From positions 1-64,000 of the forward strand of contig CAZEFW010000002.1 of the NCBI GenBank assembly GCA_964511535.1: a stretch of DNA of 64,000 nt, written 5' to 3'. Origin of the DNA: CAZCFB01 sp964511535 (lineage in GTDB: Bacteria; Myxococcota_A; Polyangia; GCA-2747355; CAZCFB01). Below, one piece after another: positions 41,212 to 53,630 of the stretch. A program made the translations under genes and the position numbers. Positions within the stretch are counted from its first letter, which is position 1. Every line of letters starts with the position of its first letter. A model generated the notes under the pieces. The model had not been told where the DNA came from. It saw only the letters and a program-made list of their open reading frames with translations, and did no database searches.

Positions 41212-43601
41212 CGCAGCGGGATCCCCCGCTCACCGAGGAAGGCGATGAAGCCGTCGCGGAAAGCGTCGATCTCCTCGCCGCTCAGGGTGCGCTCGCTGGA
41301 GCCGAGCCAGAAGCGGAAGGTGTAGCTCGCCTTGCCCTTGTCTGCGCCCTTGAGCCGGTACAGGTAGAGCAGCTCGCGGCGCTTGACCAGGTCGTTGGAG
41401 AACCCGTCGAGGGTGCGTTCCAGCGCGTCGTACCCCTTGCCCGCCTCCCACACCAGCGAGAAGTCATGCCACGACCCGGGGTAGGGCGAGGCCTGCACAT
41501 GGGTCACGTCCGGGTAGAGCGGGCCCACCAGGGCGTCGGCGTCCAGCTCGAACCACACCACCTGCCCCTTGCGCGTCACGGTCTCCAACAGCTCGCCGGT
41601 GAGCAGGCCGAGCGCGCCCACCTGGCGGTCGCCGCGTGAGATGCTCAGCCAGCACCCCGCCTGCTGCCACGGCGTGGGCGATGCTTCACCCGGGGCGAAC
41701 CGGACGTCGGCGCAGCCGAGGGCCCCGGCCAGATCCTCCAGGGCGCCCCGCACGGCGCGGAAGTGCTCCTCGGGCAACAGGTCGCGGGCGGCGCTGTAGC
41801 TCACGCCAGTCAGTCGGCTGAACTCGTCGCGCCCCTGCGCCGTCTGCCGGTAGGCGTGCCCCAGCTCGTAAAGACGGAAGCTCTCGCGGTGCACGGTGTT
41901 GGGCCGCACCATGGCCAGCAGGTTCGGCACCAGGGTGGTGCGCATGCGCGCGGTCTGGCGCGTGCTCGGGTTGCTCAGGGTGAGCGTGTCCGCGGGCTGG
42001 AAGCCCAGGGCGTCGAGCCACTCGTCATCGAACCAGCTGTAGCTGTGCACCTCGGTGAAGCCGTGGCCCTGGGACAGCATGCGCCGTGCCTTGTGCTCCC
42101 GGCGCAGCCCCTCGTCGAGCCGGACCGGCTCGGTGGGCGTCTCGGGCATGCGCGGCGTGACGTTATCGTAGCCGTAGACCCGCAGCACCTCCTCCACGAT
42201 GTCCTCCGGGATGGAGATGTCCTGCTCGCTGCGGTGTGGCGGGATGCCGAGCTTCAGCTCGTCCTGCTCGGCGCCCGGCTCCACCGCGAACTCCAGGCTG
42301 CTCAGGATGCCCTCCACCGTCTCGCGCGGCAGCGTCATGCCCGCCTTGCGCTGGATGAAGGCGCGGCTCACCGACAGCGGCCGCAGGCGGTCCTTCAGGT
42401 CGCCCTCCACCGAGAAGCGGGAGCTGACCTGGGGCTGGAAGCCCGCCTCTTGCATCAGCTGCAAGAAGCGGCTCGACGCGCGCCGGGCGTTGACAGGCGG
42501 CTGGTTCTTCTCGAACCGCAGGCTCGCCTCGGAGCGCAGCCCCAGGCGCACCGACGTGCGCCGGATGGCCGAGCCCTTGAAGTTGGCGCTCTCCAGCAGC
42601 AGCCGGGTGGTCTGGGGGGTCACCTCGGTGTCGAGCCCGCCCATGACGCCGGCGATGGCCACGGGCTCGCGCTCGTTCCAGATCATCAGATCCGAGGCGA
42701 GCATCTGGCGCTCGTGACCGTCCAGGGTGGTGAAGGTGCTCGACTCGCCCATGGCGGCCACGCGCACGGCCTTCAGCTTGTCGCCGTCGAAGGCGTGGGT
42801 CGGCTGGCCCAGCTCCATCATGATGTAGTTGGTCAGATCCACCAGCAGGCTGTAGGAGCGCTGGCCCAGGCCGTGCAACCGCGCCTGCATCAGCAGGGTG
42901 GCGGGCAGGTCGCCCGGGGCGGCCAGCTCGATGCAGCTGTAGCAGGGGCACCCCTCCAGGTCGTCGATGGCCACCGGGTAGGCCGGCAGCGCGTCGAAGG
43001 CGGTCAGGTCGGTCACCTGCAGCGGCCGCAGCTCGCGGTCGTACAGGGCGGCCAGCTCCCGCGCGAAGCCGTAGTGTCCCCACAGATCGGGCCGATGGGT
43101 CAGGCTCTTGTTGTCCACCTCGAGGACGATGTCCCGCGCCGGGATCAGGTCGCTCAGCGCGGCGCCCGTCTCCAGGGACGCGGGCAGCTCCAGCAGGGTC
43201 TCGTGGAACTCGCTCAGCTGGAGCTCGGCGGCGGAGCAGAGCACCCCCTCGCTGCGATGCCCGGCCAGCTCCCGGGACTCCAGGGTGACGCCGCCCGCCA
43301 GGGTGGTGCCCGCGGGGGCGAAGGGCGCCTTGAGGCCCACGCGCACGTTGGGCGCGCCGCACACGGTGGCGAAGGTCTGGCCGCCGCACGTCACCGTGCA
43401 ACGGTGAAGGGGCTTGTCCGGATCATCGCCGATCGGTTCGGCCTCCAGCACCTCGCCCACCATCACGCCCGCGATGGCGCGCTCCAGCACCTCCACCTCT
43501 TCCACCTCGGCGGTGCCCATGGTGAGCCTCAGCGCCACCTCCTGCGGGTCGAGCCCGTCCAGGTCAACGTGATCGCCCAGCCAGTCCAGTGAGATCTTCA
43601 T
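41208..43601 (-). CDS. pheT: Phenylalanine-tRNA ligase beta subunit
   Basis: 797 residues from the ATG at 43601 (MKISLDWLGDHVDL). Beta subunit of the alpha2-beta2 synthetase. The N-terminal EMAP/tRNA-binding domain is present (LHRCTVTCGG, VCGAPNVR), followed by the B3/B4 editing region (YSCIELAAPG, DLTNYIMMELGQPTHAFD), B5 (FIQRKAGMTLPRETVEGIL), the synthetase-like core (VEEVLRVYGYDNV, LSNPSTRQTARMRTTLVP) and a C-terminal anticodon-binding FDX-ACB domain (YPGSWHDFSLVWEAGKGYD). Length is normal. It follows pheS by 16 bp and overlaps the MocA-like gene by 4 bp. Confidence 0.96.
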   Translation of the reverse strand: MKISLDWLGDHVDLDGLDPQEVALRLTMGTAEVEEVEVLERAIAGVMVGEVLEAEPIGDDPDKPLHRCTVTCGGQTFATVCGAPNVRVGLKAPFAPAGTTLAGGVTLESRELAGHRSEGVLCSAAELQLSEFHETLLELPASLETGAALSDLIPARDIVLEVDNKSLTHRPDLWGHYGFARELAALYDRELRPLQVTDLTAFDALPAYPVAIDDLEGCPCYSCIELAAPGDLPATLLMQARLHGLGQRSYSLLVDLTNYIMMELGQPTHAFDGDKLKAVRVAAMGESSTFTTLDGHERQMLASDLMIWNEREPVAIAGVMGGLDTEVTPQTTRLLLESANFKGSAIRRTSVRLGLRSEASLRFEKNQPPVNARRASSRFLQLMQEAGFQPQVSSRFSVEGDLKDRLRPLSVSRAFIQRKAGMTLPRETVEGILSSLEFAVEPGAEQDELKLGIPPHRSEQDISIPEDIVEEVLRVYGYDNVTPRMPETPTEPVRLDEGLRREHKARRMLSQGHGFTEVHSYSWFDDEWLDALGFQPADTLTLSNPSTRQTARMRTTLVPNLLAMVRPNTVHRESFRLYELGHAYRQTAQGRDEFSRLTGVSYSAARDLLPEEHFRAVRGALEDLAGALGCADVRFAPGEASPTPWQQAGCWLSISRGDRQVGALGLLTGELLETVTRKGQVVWFELDADALVGPLYPDVTHVQASPYPGSWHDFSLVWEAGKGYDALERTLDGFSNDLVKRRELLYLYRLKGADKGKASYTFRFWLGSSERTLSGEEIDAFRDGFIAFLGERGIPLR

Positions 43602-43617
43602 GACGACACCTCCCCGG

Positions 43618-44637
43618 TCACACGCCGGCCGGGAACTGCGAGAGGAACCGCACATCGCCGGAGTTGAGCAGCCTGATCTCCGGGATGCCGTACTTCATCA
43701 TTGCCAGGCGGGTGAGCCCCAGGCCGAAGGCGAACCCGGTGTACTCCTGTGGGTCAACGCCGGCCGCCTCCAGCACCCGCGGGTGAACCAGGCCGCACGG
43801 CAGCAGCTCGATCCAGCCGGTCTTGCAGGTGGAGCACACCTCGCCGCCGCAGAGCAGGCACTGGATGTCCAGCTCGAAGCCGGGCTCCACGAAGGGGAAG
43901 TAGCCCGGGCGCAGGCGCACCGTGACCTCGCGGTGGAACACCTGCTCCAGCAGCGCCTTCATCACCGCGATGAGGTGCGCCGTGGAGATCTCCCGGTCCA
44001 CCATCAACCCCTCCACCTGGTAGAAGGTGTTCTCGTGGGTGGCGTCCACGTTCTCGTAGCGGAAGCAGCGGCCCGGGAAGATGGCCCGCAGGGGGACGCC
44101 GAAGCGCTCCATGGCGCGCACCTGGTTGGGCGATGTGTGGGTGCGCAGCAGCATGCCATTGTCGAGCCAGTAGGTGTCCTGCATGTCGCGCGCGGGGTGG
44201 TCGCCCGGGATGTTCAGGGCGTCGAAGTTGTAGTGCTCCCGCTCCACCTCGGGGCCCGTGAGCGTCATGAACCCCATGCCGTTGAAGATCTGCTCCAGCT
44301 CCATCTGCACCAGGGTGATCGGGTGCAGGCTGCCCAGGCGCTGGCTCGTGCCGGGCAGCGAGAGGTCGATGCCCCCGCCCGGCCCGGCCCCCGCGGCTGC
44401 CTTCTTGACGCGCTCGTTGGCCTCGGCCACGCGCGCCTCTGCGTCCCCCTTGAGCTGGTTGAACTGCTGGCCGAAGGCCTTGCGCTCGTCCGGGCTCATG
44501 GCGCGGAAGTCGGTCTTCTTGCGCAGGGTGGTGATTACGCCCTTTTTGCCGAGGAAGCGCACGCGCACCGCGTCCACCTCCTGGGGGGTCCCGGCGGCCT
44601 CTAGCTCCTGGATCAGCTGCTCCTGGATTTCCTTCAC
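43618..44637 (-). CDS. pheS: Phenylalanine-tRNA ligase alpha subunit
   Basis: 339 residues. N-terminal coiled coil (MKEIQEQLIQELEAAG) and class II catalytic core: motif 1 region HPITLVQMELEQIFNGMGF, motif 2 FPGRCFRYENVDATHENTFY and motif 3 YTGFAFGLGLTRLAMMKYGI. A Cys-rich insert (CLLCGGEVCSTCKTGW) near 260 looks zinc-binding, as in many bacterial PheS. It charges tRNA-Phe with PheT. The gene heads the pheS-pheT-mocA-like operon. Confidence 0.96.
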   Translation of the reverse strand: MKEIQEQLIQELEAAGTPQEVDAVRVRFLGKKGVITTLRKKTDFRAMSPDERKAFGQQFNQLKGDAEARVAEANERVKKAAAGAGPGGGIDLSLPGTSQRLGSLHPITLVQMELEQIFNGMGFMTLTGPEVEREHYNFDALNIPGDHPARDMQDTYWLDNGMLLRTHTSPNQVRAMERFGVPLRAIFPGRCFRYENVDATHENTFYQVEGLMVDREISTAHLIAVMKALLEQVFHREVTVRLRPGYFPFVEPGFELDIQCLLCGGEVCSTCKTGWIELLPCGLVHPRVLEAAGVDPQEYTGFAFGLGLTRLAMMKYGIPEIRLLNSGDVRFLSQFPAGV

Positions 44638-44729
44638 GTTTCACCTCTGCGTGGAGTCGCCTCTTCTATACGTGGGCATACAGAGCCGGTCAACAGGAGG
44701 CCTCTAAATGCCCGCGCTGGGCGATGCCC

Positions 44730-47546
<2,817 letters not shown>

Positions 47547-47679
47547 ACTCACCAGGAACCTTCACCAAAGGTGGACGCATACTAGCACTTATTGGGCGCG
47601 ATGGTCCCCCACGGGGACCGATTCACCGGGCCAAAATGCGTGTTACCCTAACTCCTTTGTCAACGGCTAGGGAGCGAAC
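47547..47679. promoter_or_regulatory. Divergent promoter region with 17-bp operator-like palindrome
   Basis: 133 bp between the kinase-fusion gene and the oxidoreductase operon. 47603-47619 is GGTCCCC-CAC-GGGGACC, a 7-bp perfect inverted repeat with 3-bp spacer, well placed for a repressor or activator site. No sigma-54 or clear -35/-10 elements were found. Confidence 0.45.
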
Positions 47680-48528
47680 ATGGCCACCTTCCAGTACGAG
47701 AGAGCCCGGTCCAGCGCGGAGCTGGTACAGCGGCTGGCTCAGGGCATACCCGGGGAGACATTTCTGCTCGCCGGCGGGACCGATCTGCTGACCCAGATCA
47801 GGTCTCGCCTGGTGCGGCCCGGGGTCGTGCTCGACATTAAAGGGATCGAGGCGTTCCGGCAGCTGGAGGCCAACAGCGAGCGGCTCACCGTGGGCGCCGC
47901 GGTGAGCTTCAACGAGCTGCTGGAGGCAGGAGAGCGCCTGGGGGACTGGGCGGCGCTCCTGCAGGCCGCGGGGCAGGTGGCGTCATATCCGATCCGCAAC
48001 CGGGCCACGGTGGGGGGCAACATGGCCAACGCCTCCCCCTGCGCCGACAGCGTGCCGCCGCTGAACGTGCTCGGGGCAGAGGTGGTGCTGCTGGGCCCCG
48101 GAGGTGAGCGCAGGCTGCCGGTGGGCGAGTTCATCGTGGGTAACCGCGAGACCCGGCGAGAGCCGGACGAGGTGCTGGCGCGGCTGGAGGTGCCACGCCC
48201 GGGCGATGGTGCCTGGAGCGGCTTCCTCAAGCGCAAGCGGGTGCGCGGGCATGACCTGGCCCTGGCCAGCGCGGCGTTGCTGTGGGATGGGGCGGGCGGG
48301 CGGCTCCGGCTCAGCGTGGGCTCCTGCACGCCGATCCCCACCCACATCGTCCTGGACGACATGTGCGGCGGCGCGCCGGACGTGGACGCGGCCGTGGCGC
48401 GCGCCATGGAGGTGATCAACCCCATCGACGATGTGCGGGCGTCCATTACCTACAGGCGGGAGATGGTGGCCGTGATGGTGCGCAGGCTGTTCGCCCGGCG
48501 CGCCGATGAGCGCGGGGAGAGGTGCTGA
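47680..48528 (+). CDS. FAD-binding subunit of xanthine-dehydrogenase-family enzyme
   Basis: 282 residues. CoxM/XdhB-type FAD-binding fold: LLAGGTDLLTQIR for the pyrophosphate loop, LTVGAAVSFNELL, and the second flavin loop IRNRATVGGNMANASPCAD. The C-terminal CO-dehydrogenase flavoprotein domain reads FLKRKRVRGHDLALASAAL. It passes electrons from the Fe-S subunit to an acceptor. First gene of a FAD, Fe-S, Mo order operon; the next gene starts 1 bp after its stop. Confidence 0.93.
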   Translation: MATFQYERARSSAELVQRLAQGIPGETFLLAGGTDLLTQIRSRLVRPGVVLDIKGIEAFRQLEANSERLTVGAAVSFNELLEAGERLGDWAALLQAAGQVASYPIRNRATVGGNMANASPCADSVPPLNVLGAEVVLLGPGGERRLPVGEFIVGNRETRREPDEVLARLEVPRPGDGAWSGFLKRKRVRGHDLALASAALLWDGAGGRLRLSVGSCTPIPTHIVLDDMCGGAPDVDAAVARAMEVINPIDDVRASITYRREMVAVMVRRLFARRADERGERC

Positions 48529-48529
48529 C

Positions 48530-49018
48530 ATGCCCGAGACGACCATCAAGGTGACCATCAACGGGCTCGAGTGGGGAGGGGCGGTGCCCGCGGAGATGAC
48601 CCTGCTCCGGTTCCTCCGGCAAGCGCTGGCGCTCACCGGCACCAAGGAGGGCTGCGGCGTGGGCGAGTGCGGCGCGTGCACGGTGCTGCTGGACGGCCGG
48701 GCGGTCAACTCTTGCCTGGTGCTGGCGGTGGAGGCGGACGGCGCGGACCTGCGCACCGTCGAGGGCGAGGCGCGAGACGGCCAGCTGTCAGCCTTGCAGC
48801 GGGCGCTGGTGGAGAACCACGCCATCCAGTGCGGCTTCTGCACGCCGGGCATGGTGATGAGCGCCCGGGGGCTTTTGCAGCGGAAACCCGAGCCCACCGA
48901 GGAGGAGATCCTCGAGGCGGTGGGCGGCAACCTGTGCCGCTGCACCGGCTATGTGGCCATCCTCGCCGCGGTGAAGCAAGCCGCCGCCGAGGAGCGCGGC
49001 CAGGGAGGTGAGGCATGA
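48530..49018 (+). CDS. [2Fe-2S] subunit of xanthine-dehydrogenase-family enzyme
   Basis: 162 residues from the ATG at 48530. The plant-type ferredoxin domain has four ligands in GCGVGECGACTVLLDG and NSC, and the C-terminal helical domain has CGFCTPGM and LCRCTGYV, giving the two expected [2Fe-2S] clusters. Length is normal for CoxS/XdhC-type subunits. It overlaps the Mo subunit by 4 bp (ATGA). Confidence 0.95.
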   Translation: MPETTIKVTINGLEWGGAVPAEMTLLRFLRQALALTGTKEGCGVGECGACTVLLDGRAVNSCLVLAVEADGADLRTVEGEARDGQLSALQRALVENHAIQCGFCTPGMVMSARGLLQRKPEPTEEEILEAVGGNLCRCTGYVAILAAVKQAAAEERGQGGEA

Positions 49019-51402
49019 AGGCCCCCCCGAGCAAGCACGAGACCCCGATGCACCAGTACGTGGGCGGCGCCCACCCGCGCCCCGACGCGTACGACAAGGT
49101 CACCGGCGAGGCGACCTACACCCACGACATGGCGCTGCCAGGCATGCTCTGGGCGCGGATCAAGATCAGCCCCCACGCCGCGGCGAAGATCGTCTCGGTG
49201 GACACGAGCCAGGCGCAGGCGGTGCCCGGGGTGCGCGCCATCCTGCTGGGCGACGAGATGGACCAGCGCCTCGGGCTGTACATGGCGGACAAGCGGGTGC
49301 TGGCCCGGGGCAGCGTTCGCTACCAGGGCGAGCCGGTGGCGGCCGTGGCCGCGGACACCGAGGAGGCCGCCGCGGAGGCGTGCGACCTGATCGAGGTGAA
49401 GTACGAGCTGGCGCCCGCGGTGCTCGACGTGGACCAGGCGCTGGCCGACGGCGCCCCGCTGGTGCACCCGGACCTGGGCAGCTACTCCCACATGAAGGGC
49501 GTGTTCTTCCCCCAGGCCGGCACCAACATCGCCCACTGGCAGAAGATATACCGCGGCGACACCGAGCAGGGCTTCGCCGAGGCGGACCATGTGTTCGAGC
49601 ACCAGTTCCAGAACCCGCCGGTGCAGCACGCGCCCCTGGAGACCCACGCGGTCATCGCCAGGGCCCTGAGCCGGGACCGGATGGAGATCATCTCCTCGGC
49701 TCAGTCGCCGTTCACCGTGCGCAACATCCTGGCCCACTCCTTCGGGCTGCCCCACAACAACATCCGGGTGAAGATCCCTTACGTGGGGGGCGGCTTCGGC
49801 GGCAAGGCGGGCATCCACCAGGAGCCCATCGCGTACCTGCTGTCCAGGAAGGTCGGGGGCCGGCCGGTGAAGCTCGTGGCCACGCGGGAGGAGGACTTCA
49901 ACACGCTGCCGTCGCGGCAGGGGCTCAAGAGCAGCTTCAAGACCGGCATCAAGGCCGACGGCACCATCACCGCGCTGAAGGTGCGGTACCTGTGGGACGC
50001 CGGCGCCTGCGCTGACTACGGCGTGAACATCGGCCGCGCTGCCGCCACCGCCGGGGCAGGGCCGTACCGGGTGCCCAACGTCAAGGTGGACAGCCTGGTG
50101 GTCTATACCCACAAGGTGTTCGGCACCGCCTTCCGCGGCTTCGGCCACCTGGAGGTGATGTGGGGCGTGGAGCGCAACATGGACATGATGGCCCACGCCC
50201 TGGGGTTCGATCCGCTGGAGCTGCGGCGCAAGAACCTGCTGTCGCCGGGGGACCGCACCATCACCGGCGAGCTGTTCACCGAGAACCACGGCCGGCCGGA
50301 CCTGTGCCTGCAGAAGGTGGCCGACGAGATCGGCTGGGACGAGCGGCCGAGGGAGGGGCACCCGCCAGCGGCGGCGCCGCGGCAGGGCAAGGTGCGCGGC
50401 TACGGGCTGGCCACCCTGCACAAGGCGCCGGCCATGCCGGTGTTCACGTCATGCTCGGCCATCATCAAGTTCAACGAGGACGCGTCGGTCAACGTGCTCA
50501 TCAGCGGGGTGGACTACGGTCAGGGGACCTACACCGCCCTGGCGGGCATCGCGGCGCAGGAGCTGTCGATCCCGGTGGACAAGGTGCAGGTGACCTACGA
50601 CTGCGACACGGCGAGCCAGCCCTACGACTGGCAGACCGTGGCCAGCCGGTTCGCCTTCATGGGCGGCAACGCGGTCATCGACGCGGCGGGCGACTGTCTG
50701 CGGCAGCTGAAGGAGGTGGCAGGCCGGGTCCTCAATGCGCTGCCAGACGATATCGTCTGCCGTGACTCGGAGTGCTTCGTGCGGCACAACCCGGACCGCC
50801 GCGTGACATACCAGCAGCTGGTGATCGGGTACACCTTCCCCGACGGCAACAGCGTGGGCGGGCCCATCAACGGGCGGGGGAAATATATCGCCCAGGGGCT
50901 GACCCACCTGGACCCGAAGACGGGGCAGGGCAAGGCGGCCATCAACTGGACCTACGGCGCCCACGGGGTGGTGGTGGAGGTGGACACCGAGACCGGCGAT
51001 GTGGAGGTGCTCAAGATCGCGTCCTGCTTCGACGCGGGCAAGGTGCTGCACGAGGGGATGGCCAGGGGGCAGATCCACGGCGGGGTGATCCAGGGCATCG
51101 GCTCGGCGCTGATGGAGGGGTTCAAGTTCGACGAGCGGGGCGTGTTCCTCAACGCCGGGCTGGTGGACTACAAGATCCCCACCGCCCACGACCTGCCGCG
51201 CGAGGCGAGCCAGCACTTCGTCGAGACGCCCCAGCTCGACGGGCCATACGGCGCCCGCGGCATCGGCGAGCACCCGATGATCAGCGTGCCGAGCGCCATC
51301 GGCAACGCGCTCTTCGACGCGCTGGGCGTGCAGGTGACCGAGCTGCCCATGACGCCGGAGGCGGTGTTCCTGGCCATCAGGGGAGAGGGCGGAGAGCAAT
51401 AG
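49015..51402 (+). CDS. Molybdopterin-binding catalytic subunit, xanthine-dehydrogenase family
   Basis: 795 residues. Mo-cofactor-binding signatures: VGGGFGGKAG near 258, TAFRGFGHLE near 372, GVDYGQGTYTALAGIAAQEL near 500, and the catalytic glutamate in ARGIGEHP near 747. The active-site loop is the xanthine/aldehyde-oxidase type, not the CO-dehydrogenase AYRCSFR loop, so this is not a carbon-monoxide enzyme. Where xanthine oxidases have Gln after FRGFGxP, this protein has HLE, so the substrate may differ from hypoxanthine. It hydroxylates a carbon next to N or an aldehyde, using water. A MocA-like gene 8 kb upstream could supply the cofactor. Confidence 0.93.
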   Translation: MKAPPSKHETPMHQYVGGAHPRPDAYDKVTGEATYTHDMALPGMLWARIKISPHAAAKIVSVDTSQAQAVPGVRAILLGDEMDQRLGLYMADKRVLARGSVRYQGEPVAAVAADTEEAAAEACDLIEVKYELAPAVLDVDQALADGAPLVHPDLGSYSHMKGVFFPQAGTNIAHWQKIYRGDTEQGFAEADHVFEHQFQNPPVQHAPLETHAVIARALSRDRMEIISSAQSPFTVRNILAHSFGLPHNNIRVKIPYVGGGFGGKAGIHQEPIAYLLSRKVGGRPVKLVATREEDFNTLPSRQGLKSSFKTGIKADGTITALKVRYLWDAGACADYGVNIGRAAATAGAGPYRVPNVKVDSLVVYTHKVFGTAFRGFGHLEVMWGVERNMDMMAHALGFDPLELRRKNLLSPGDRTITGELFTENHGRPDLCLQKVADEIGWDERPREGHPPAAAPRQGKVRGYGLATLHKAPAMPVFTSCSAIIKFNEDASVNVLISGVDYGQGTYTALAGIAAQELSIPVDKVQVTYDCDTASQPYDWQTVASRFAFMGGNAVIDAAGDCLRQLKEVAGRVLNALPDDIVCRDSECFVRHNPDRRVTYQQLVIGYTFPDGNSVGGPINGRGKYIAQGLTHLDPKTGQGKAAINWTYGAHGVVVEVDTETGDVEVLKIASCFDAGKVLHEGMARGQIHGGVIQGIGSALMEGFKFDERGVFLNAGLVDYKIPTAHDLPREASQHFVETPQLDGPYGARGIGEHPMISVPSAIGNALFDALGVQVTELPMTPEAVFLAIRGEGGEQ

Positions 51403-51432
51403 CCGGGCGACGTGCGCCTGCCAAGGTCGGCC

Positions 51433-53556
51433 TCAACGGGCGGCGCTGCCGCCTCGCCCGCGCAGCAGCTCCAGGGCCACCGGCGCCACGGACTCCCCGA
51501 TCAGGGTGTGGGTCAGGGCGCTGGGATGGATGGTGTCGTAGAAGTATCGATAGCCGAGCTGCTTGCCCGCCGCGTGGCGCCGCAGCGCCGTGACGGGGTC
51601 CACCACGGGGACACCGAGCCGTGGACCCAGCTGCAGCAGCGTCTCTCGCATTGACCTTGGGAAGCAGCCCGTACTGGCGACGGTGCTCCCGAGCGCGGCG
51701 TCCTCACCGCAGATCTGCTCGTTCTGCCCCTGCAGCACCAGGATCACCCGGACGCCCTCGCGCCGGGCCAGCGCCGCGGCCCTGGACAGGTTCTCCTCGA
51801 AGCTGAGGGTGGCGAGCTGCAGGTGCTGCGGGCGCCCGCCCTGATTGTCAGCCGATTCCATCGGGTCCCCGGCGCGGAGCAGTCTCGCGTTCACTGACCC
51901 CAGGTGCCGGTAGACCAGCCGGACCACCCGCCACCGCTCCAGCAAAAAGCGCGTGCGCAAGGATTTGGGAGACCAGCGGGCCAGCTTGAGCATCCTGCCG
52001 TCGTCCACGTGATCGTTGTAGCCAAGCATATACACCAGCAGGTCGGGCTTGTAAGCGAGGACCTCCCTCGTCCAGTTGAAGACAAAGTCCGAGGTCGCGC
52101 CCACGTATCCGCCGTTGATCACCTCGACCTGACGGGCGGGCAGGGCGGCAGCCAGCCGCCGCTGCATGACCCGGGGCCAGATCTCCTCGTCGGTGTAGCC
52201 CAGGCCGAAGACGCTCGACCCGCCGAAGGTGAACACGCGCAGGGCGCCGTTTGGCTTGCCCGGGCGGAACGCCTCGACCCGCTGGCTCCCTGTAACGCTG
52301 CGGTTGCGCAGCTCGTCGACCTTGCCGCCGCCTGGCCAGCTCACCAGCAGCTGCCGTTCGACGTCAAGCGTGGCCCGCGTCCGCCGCAGGGGCTGCACGC
52401 CCGCCAGCGCCAGCACCCCCTCCGCCACGGGGAGCAGGAGCAGCACTGGGAGGAACATCGCTGCCAGCCGCCAGGACCAGCGGCGCCACCCTCCTCCCTT
52501 GCGCGCGAGCAGGGCCATACCCGCAAGCAGGATGACCGCCACGCCCAGCAGGGCAGCGCACATGGCCACCACCGGATCAGGTGCAGGCCGCCCGGCTTGC
52601 ACCGCGAGCGGGCTCTCTTTCATCGGGGAGACCGCGTCCACGGCAGGGGGACCCTCCAGCGCCAGCGGATGGAACAGGCCGTACTCCGGCATGATGTCTC
52701 GCGACGGCAGCGACCCGATCAACGACGCAAGGCGCGCGCTGCCCGCGGCCGTGATGGTGGGGCCCGAGGAGCGCAGCACCTTCCTCACGCGCTCGAGGGT
52801 CGACGGTACCAGCTCCAGCCGCCTGGCAAGGCTGGCAGCGGCCCTGGCCGTCTCCTCGCCCCCGTGCGCCACGAGAGCGCCCAGCAGCAGGTGCACCTGC
52901 CGATCAAGGAACCGAAAAATCTCGTTGCCGGAATCGCTGCGCAGGGTGTTGAGGCCGAGGTCACCCAGGGCCAGCGTCTCTGCAATCCACCCTCGCTGCT
53001 GGATCTTCAGCAGCGCGTGCAACCAGCCCCGCAGCGCGGCGGGCACCGTCGGCAAGGGCTCACCGGCGGTGTCCTTACAGCTGGTCTGGATCATCTGCCA
53101 GATGGTGGCCGTCGTATCCGGCCCGCCCGGGCCGACGAGAGACACCCAGCGCCGGGCCGGCGGGAAGGCGCTGATCCCGCGCAGCAGCCGCTCGAAGATG
53201 TCAGGGTGGTAGGCGATGCGGCCGGTCTTGCTGGCGAGGAACGCCTCGAACATCAGCGGCAAGAGGCGAGGATCCTGCCTGGCCGCGCAGATCCGGGCTG
53301 CGGCCACCTGGGCTGCGATGGGCGCCTTGGGGGTGAACAGCCGCGAGAGCTGCCTGGCCGGCAGCGGCGTGGCTGGCCGAGACAGCTGCTCGATGATCCG
53401 GGCCGTGCGCTGGATGCTCGGGCCGTCCCGCAGCTCGTCCACCAGCGCCGCCGGGCCTGGATCTGCAGCGCCCCGCGCGGGGTGCAGGAGGGAGAGTCCG
53501 AGGCAGAGCAGCAGGATGCCACGCGCCCCGCACTTCTGTGCACACCTCCCGGACAT
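51433..53556 (-). CDS. Membrane-anchored SGNH/GDSL hydrolase with helical N-terminal region
   Basis: 707 residues. Signal peptide (GILLLCLGLSLLHPARGA). Residues 30-310 are alpha-helical and HEAT/solenoid-like (AAQVAAARICAARQDPRLLP). Two membrane helices lie near 335-355 (VVAMCAALLGVAVILLAGMA) and 370-395 (AAMFLPVLLLLPVAEGVLAL). The C-terminal 300 residues are SGNH hydrolase: FGGSSVFG supplies the Ser, NGGYVGATSDF block II, MLGYNDHVDD block III, and DTIHPSALTH with the Asp-His pair. Such enzymes are often O-acetyl esterases acting on polysaccharide. A 31-bp convergent gap separates it from the oxidoreductase operon. Confidence 0.88.
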   Translation of the reverse strand: MSGRCAQKCGARGILLLCLGLSLLHPARGAADPGPAALVDELRDGPSIQRTARIIEQLSRPATPLPARQLSRLFTPKAPIAAQVAAARICAARQDPRLLPLMFEAFLASKTGRIAYHPDIFERLLRGISAFPPARRWVSLVGPGGPDTTATIWQMIQTSCKDTAGEPLPTVPAALRGWLHALLKIQQRGWIAETLALGDLGLNTLRSDSGNEIFRFLDRQVHLLLGALVAHGGEETARAAASLARRLELVPSTLERVRKVLRSSGPTITAAGSARLASLIGSLPSRDIMPEYGLFHPLALEGPPAVDAVSPMKESPLAVQAGRPAPDPVVAMCAALLGVAVILLAGMALLARKGGGWRRWSWRLAAMFLPVLLLLPVAEGVLALAGVQPLRRTRATLDVERQLLVSWPGGGKVDELRNRSVTGSQRVEAFRPGKPNGALRVFTFGGSSVFGLGYTDEEIWPRVMQRRLAAALPARQVEVINGGYVGATSDFVFNWTREVLAYKPDLLVYMLGYNDHVDDGRMLKLARWSPKSLRTRFLLERWRVVRLVYRHLGSVNARLLRAGDPMESADNQGGRPQHLQLATLSFEENLSRAAALARREGVRVILVLQGQNEQICGEDAALGSTVASTGCFPRSMRETLLQLGPRLGVPVVDPVTALRRHAAGKQLGYRYFYDTIHPSALTHTLIGESVAPVALELLRGRGGSAAR

Positions 53557-53630
53557 CAGTGAGCGTCCCTCCTGGTGGTGTGGACCTCGCGTCGCGGACC
53601 TCGGCGCCTCATGCGCGCCCTGTCACGCGC

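Noticed and set aside
49015..51402. Carbon-monoxide dehydrogenase CoxL
   Set aside because: The gene order fits CoxMSL, but the active-site loop is AFRGFG, not the CODH Cys loop.
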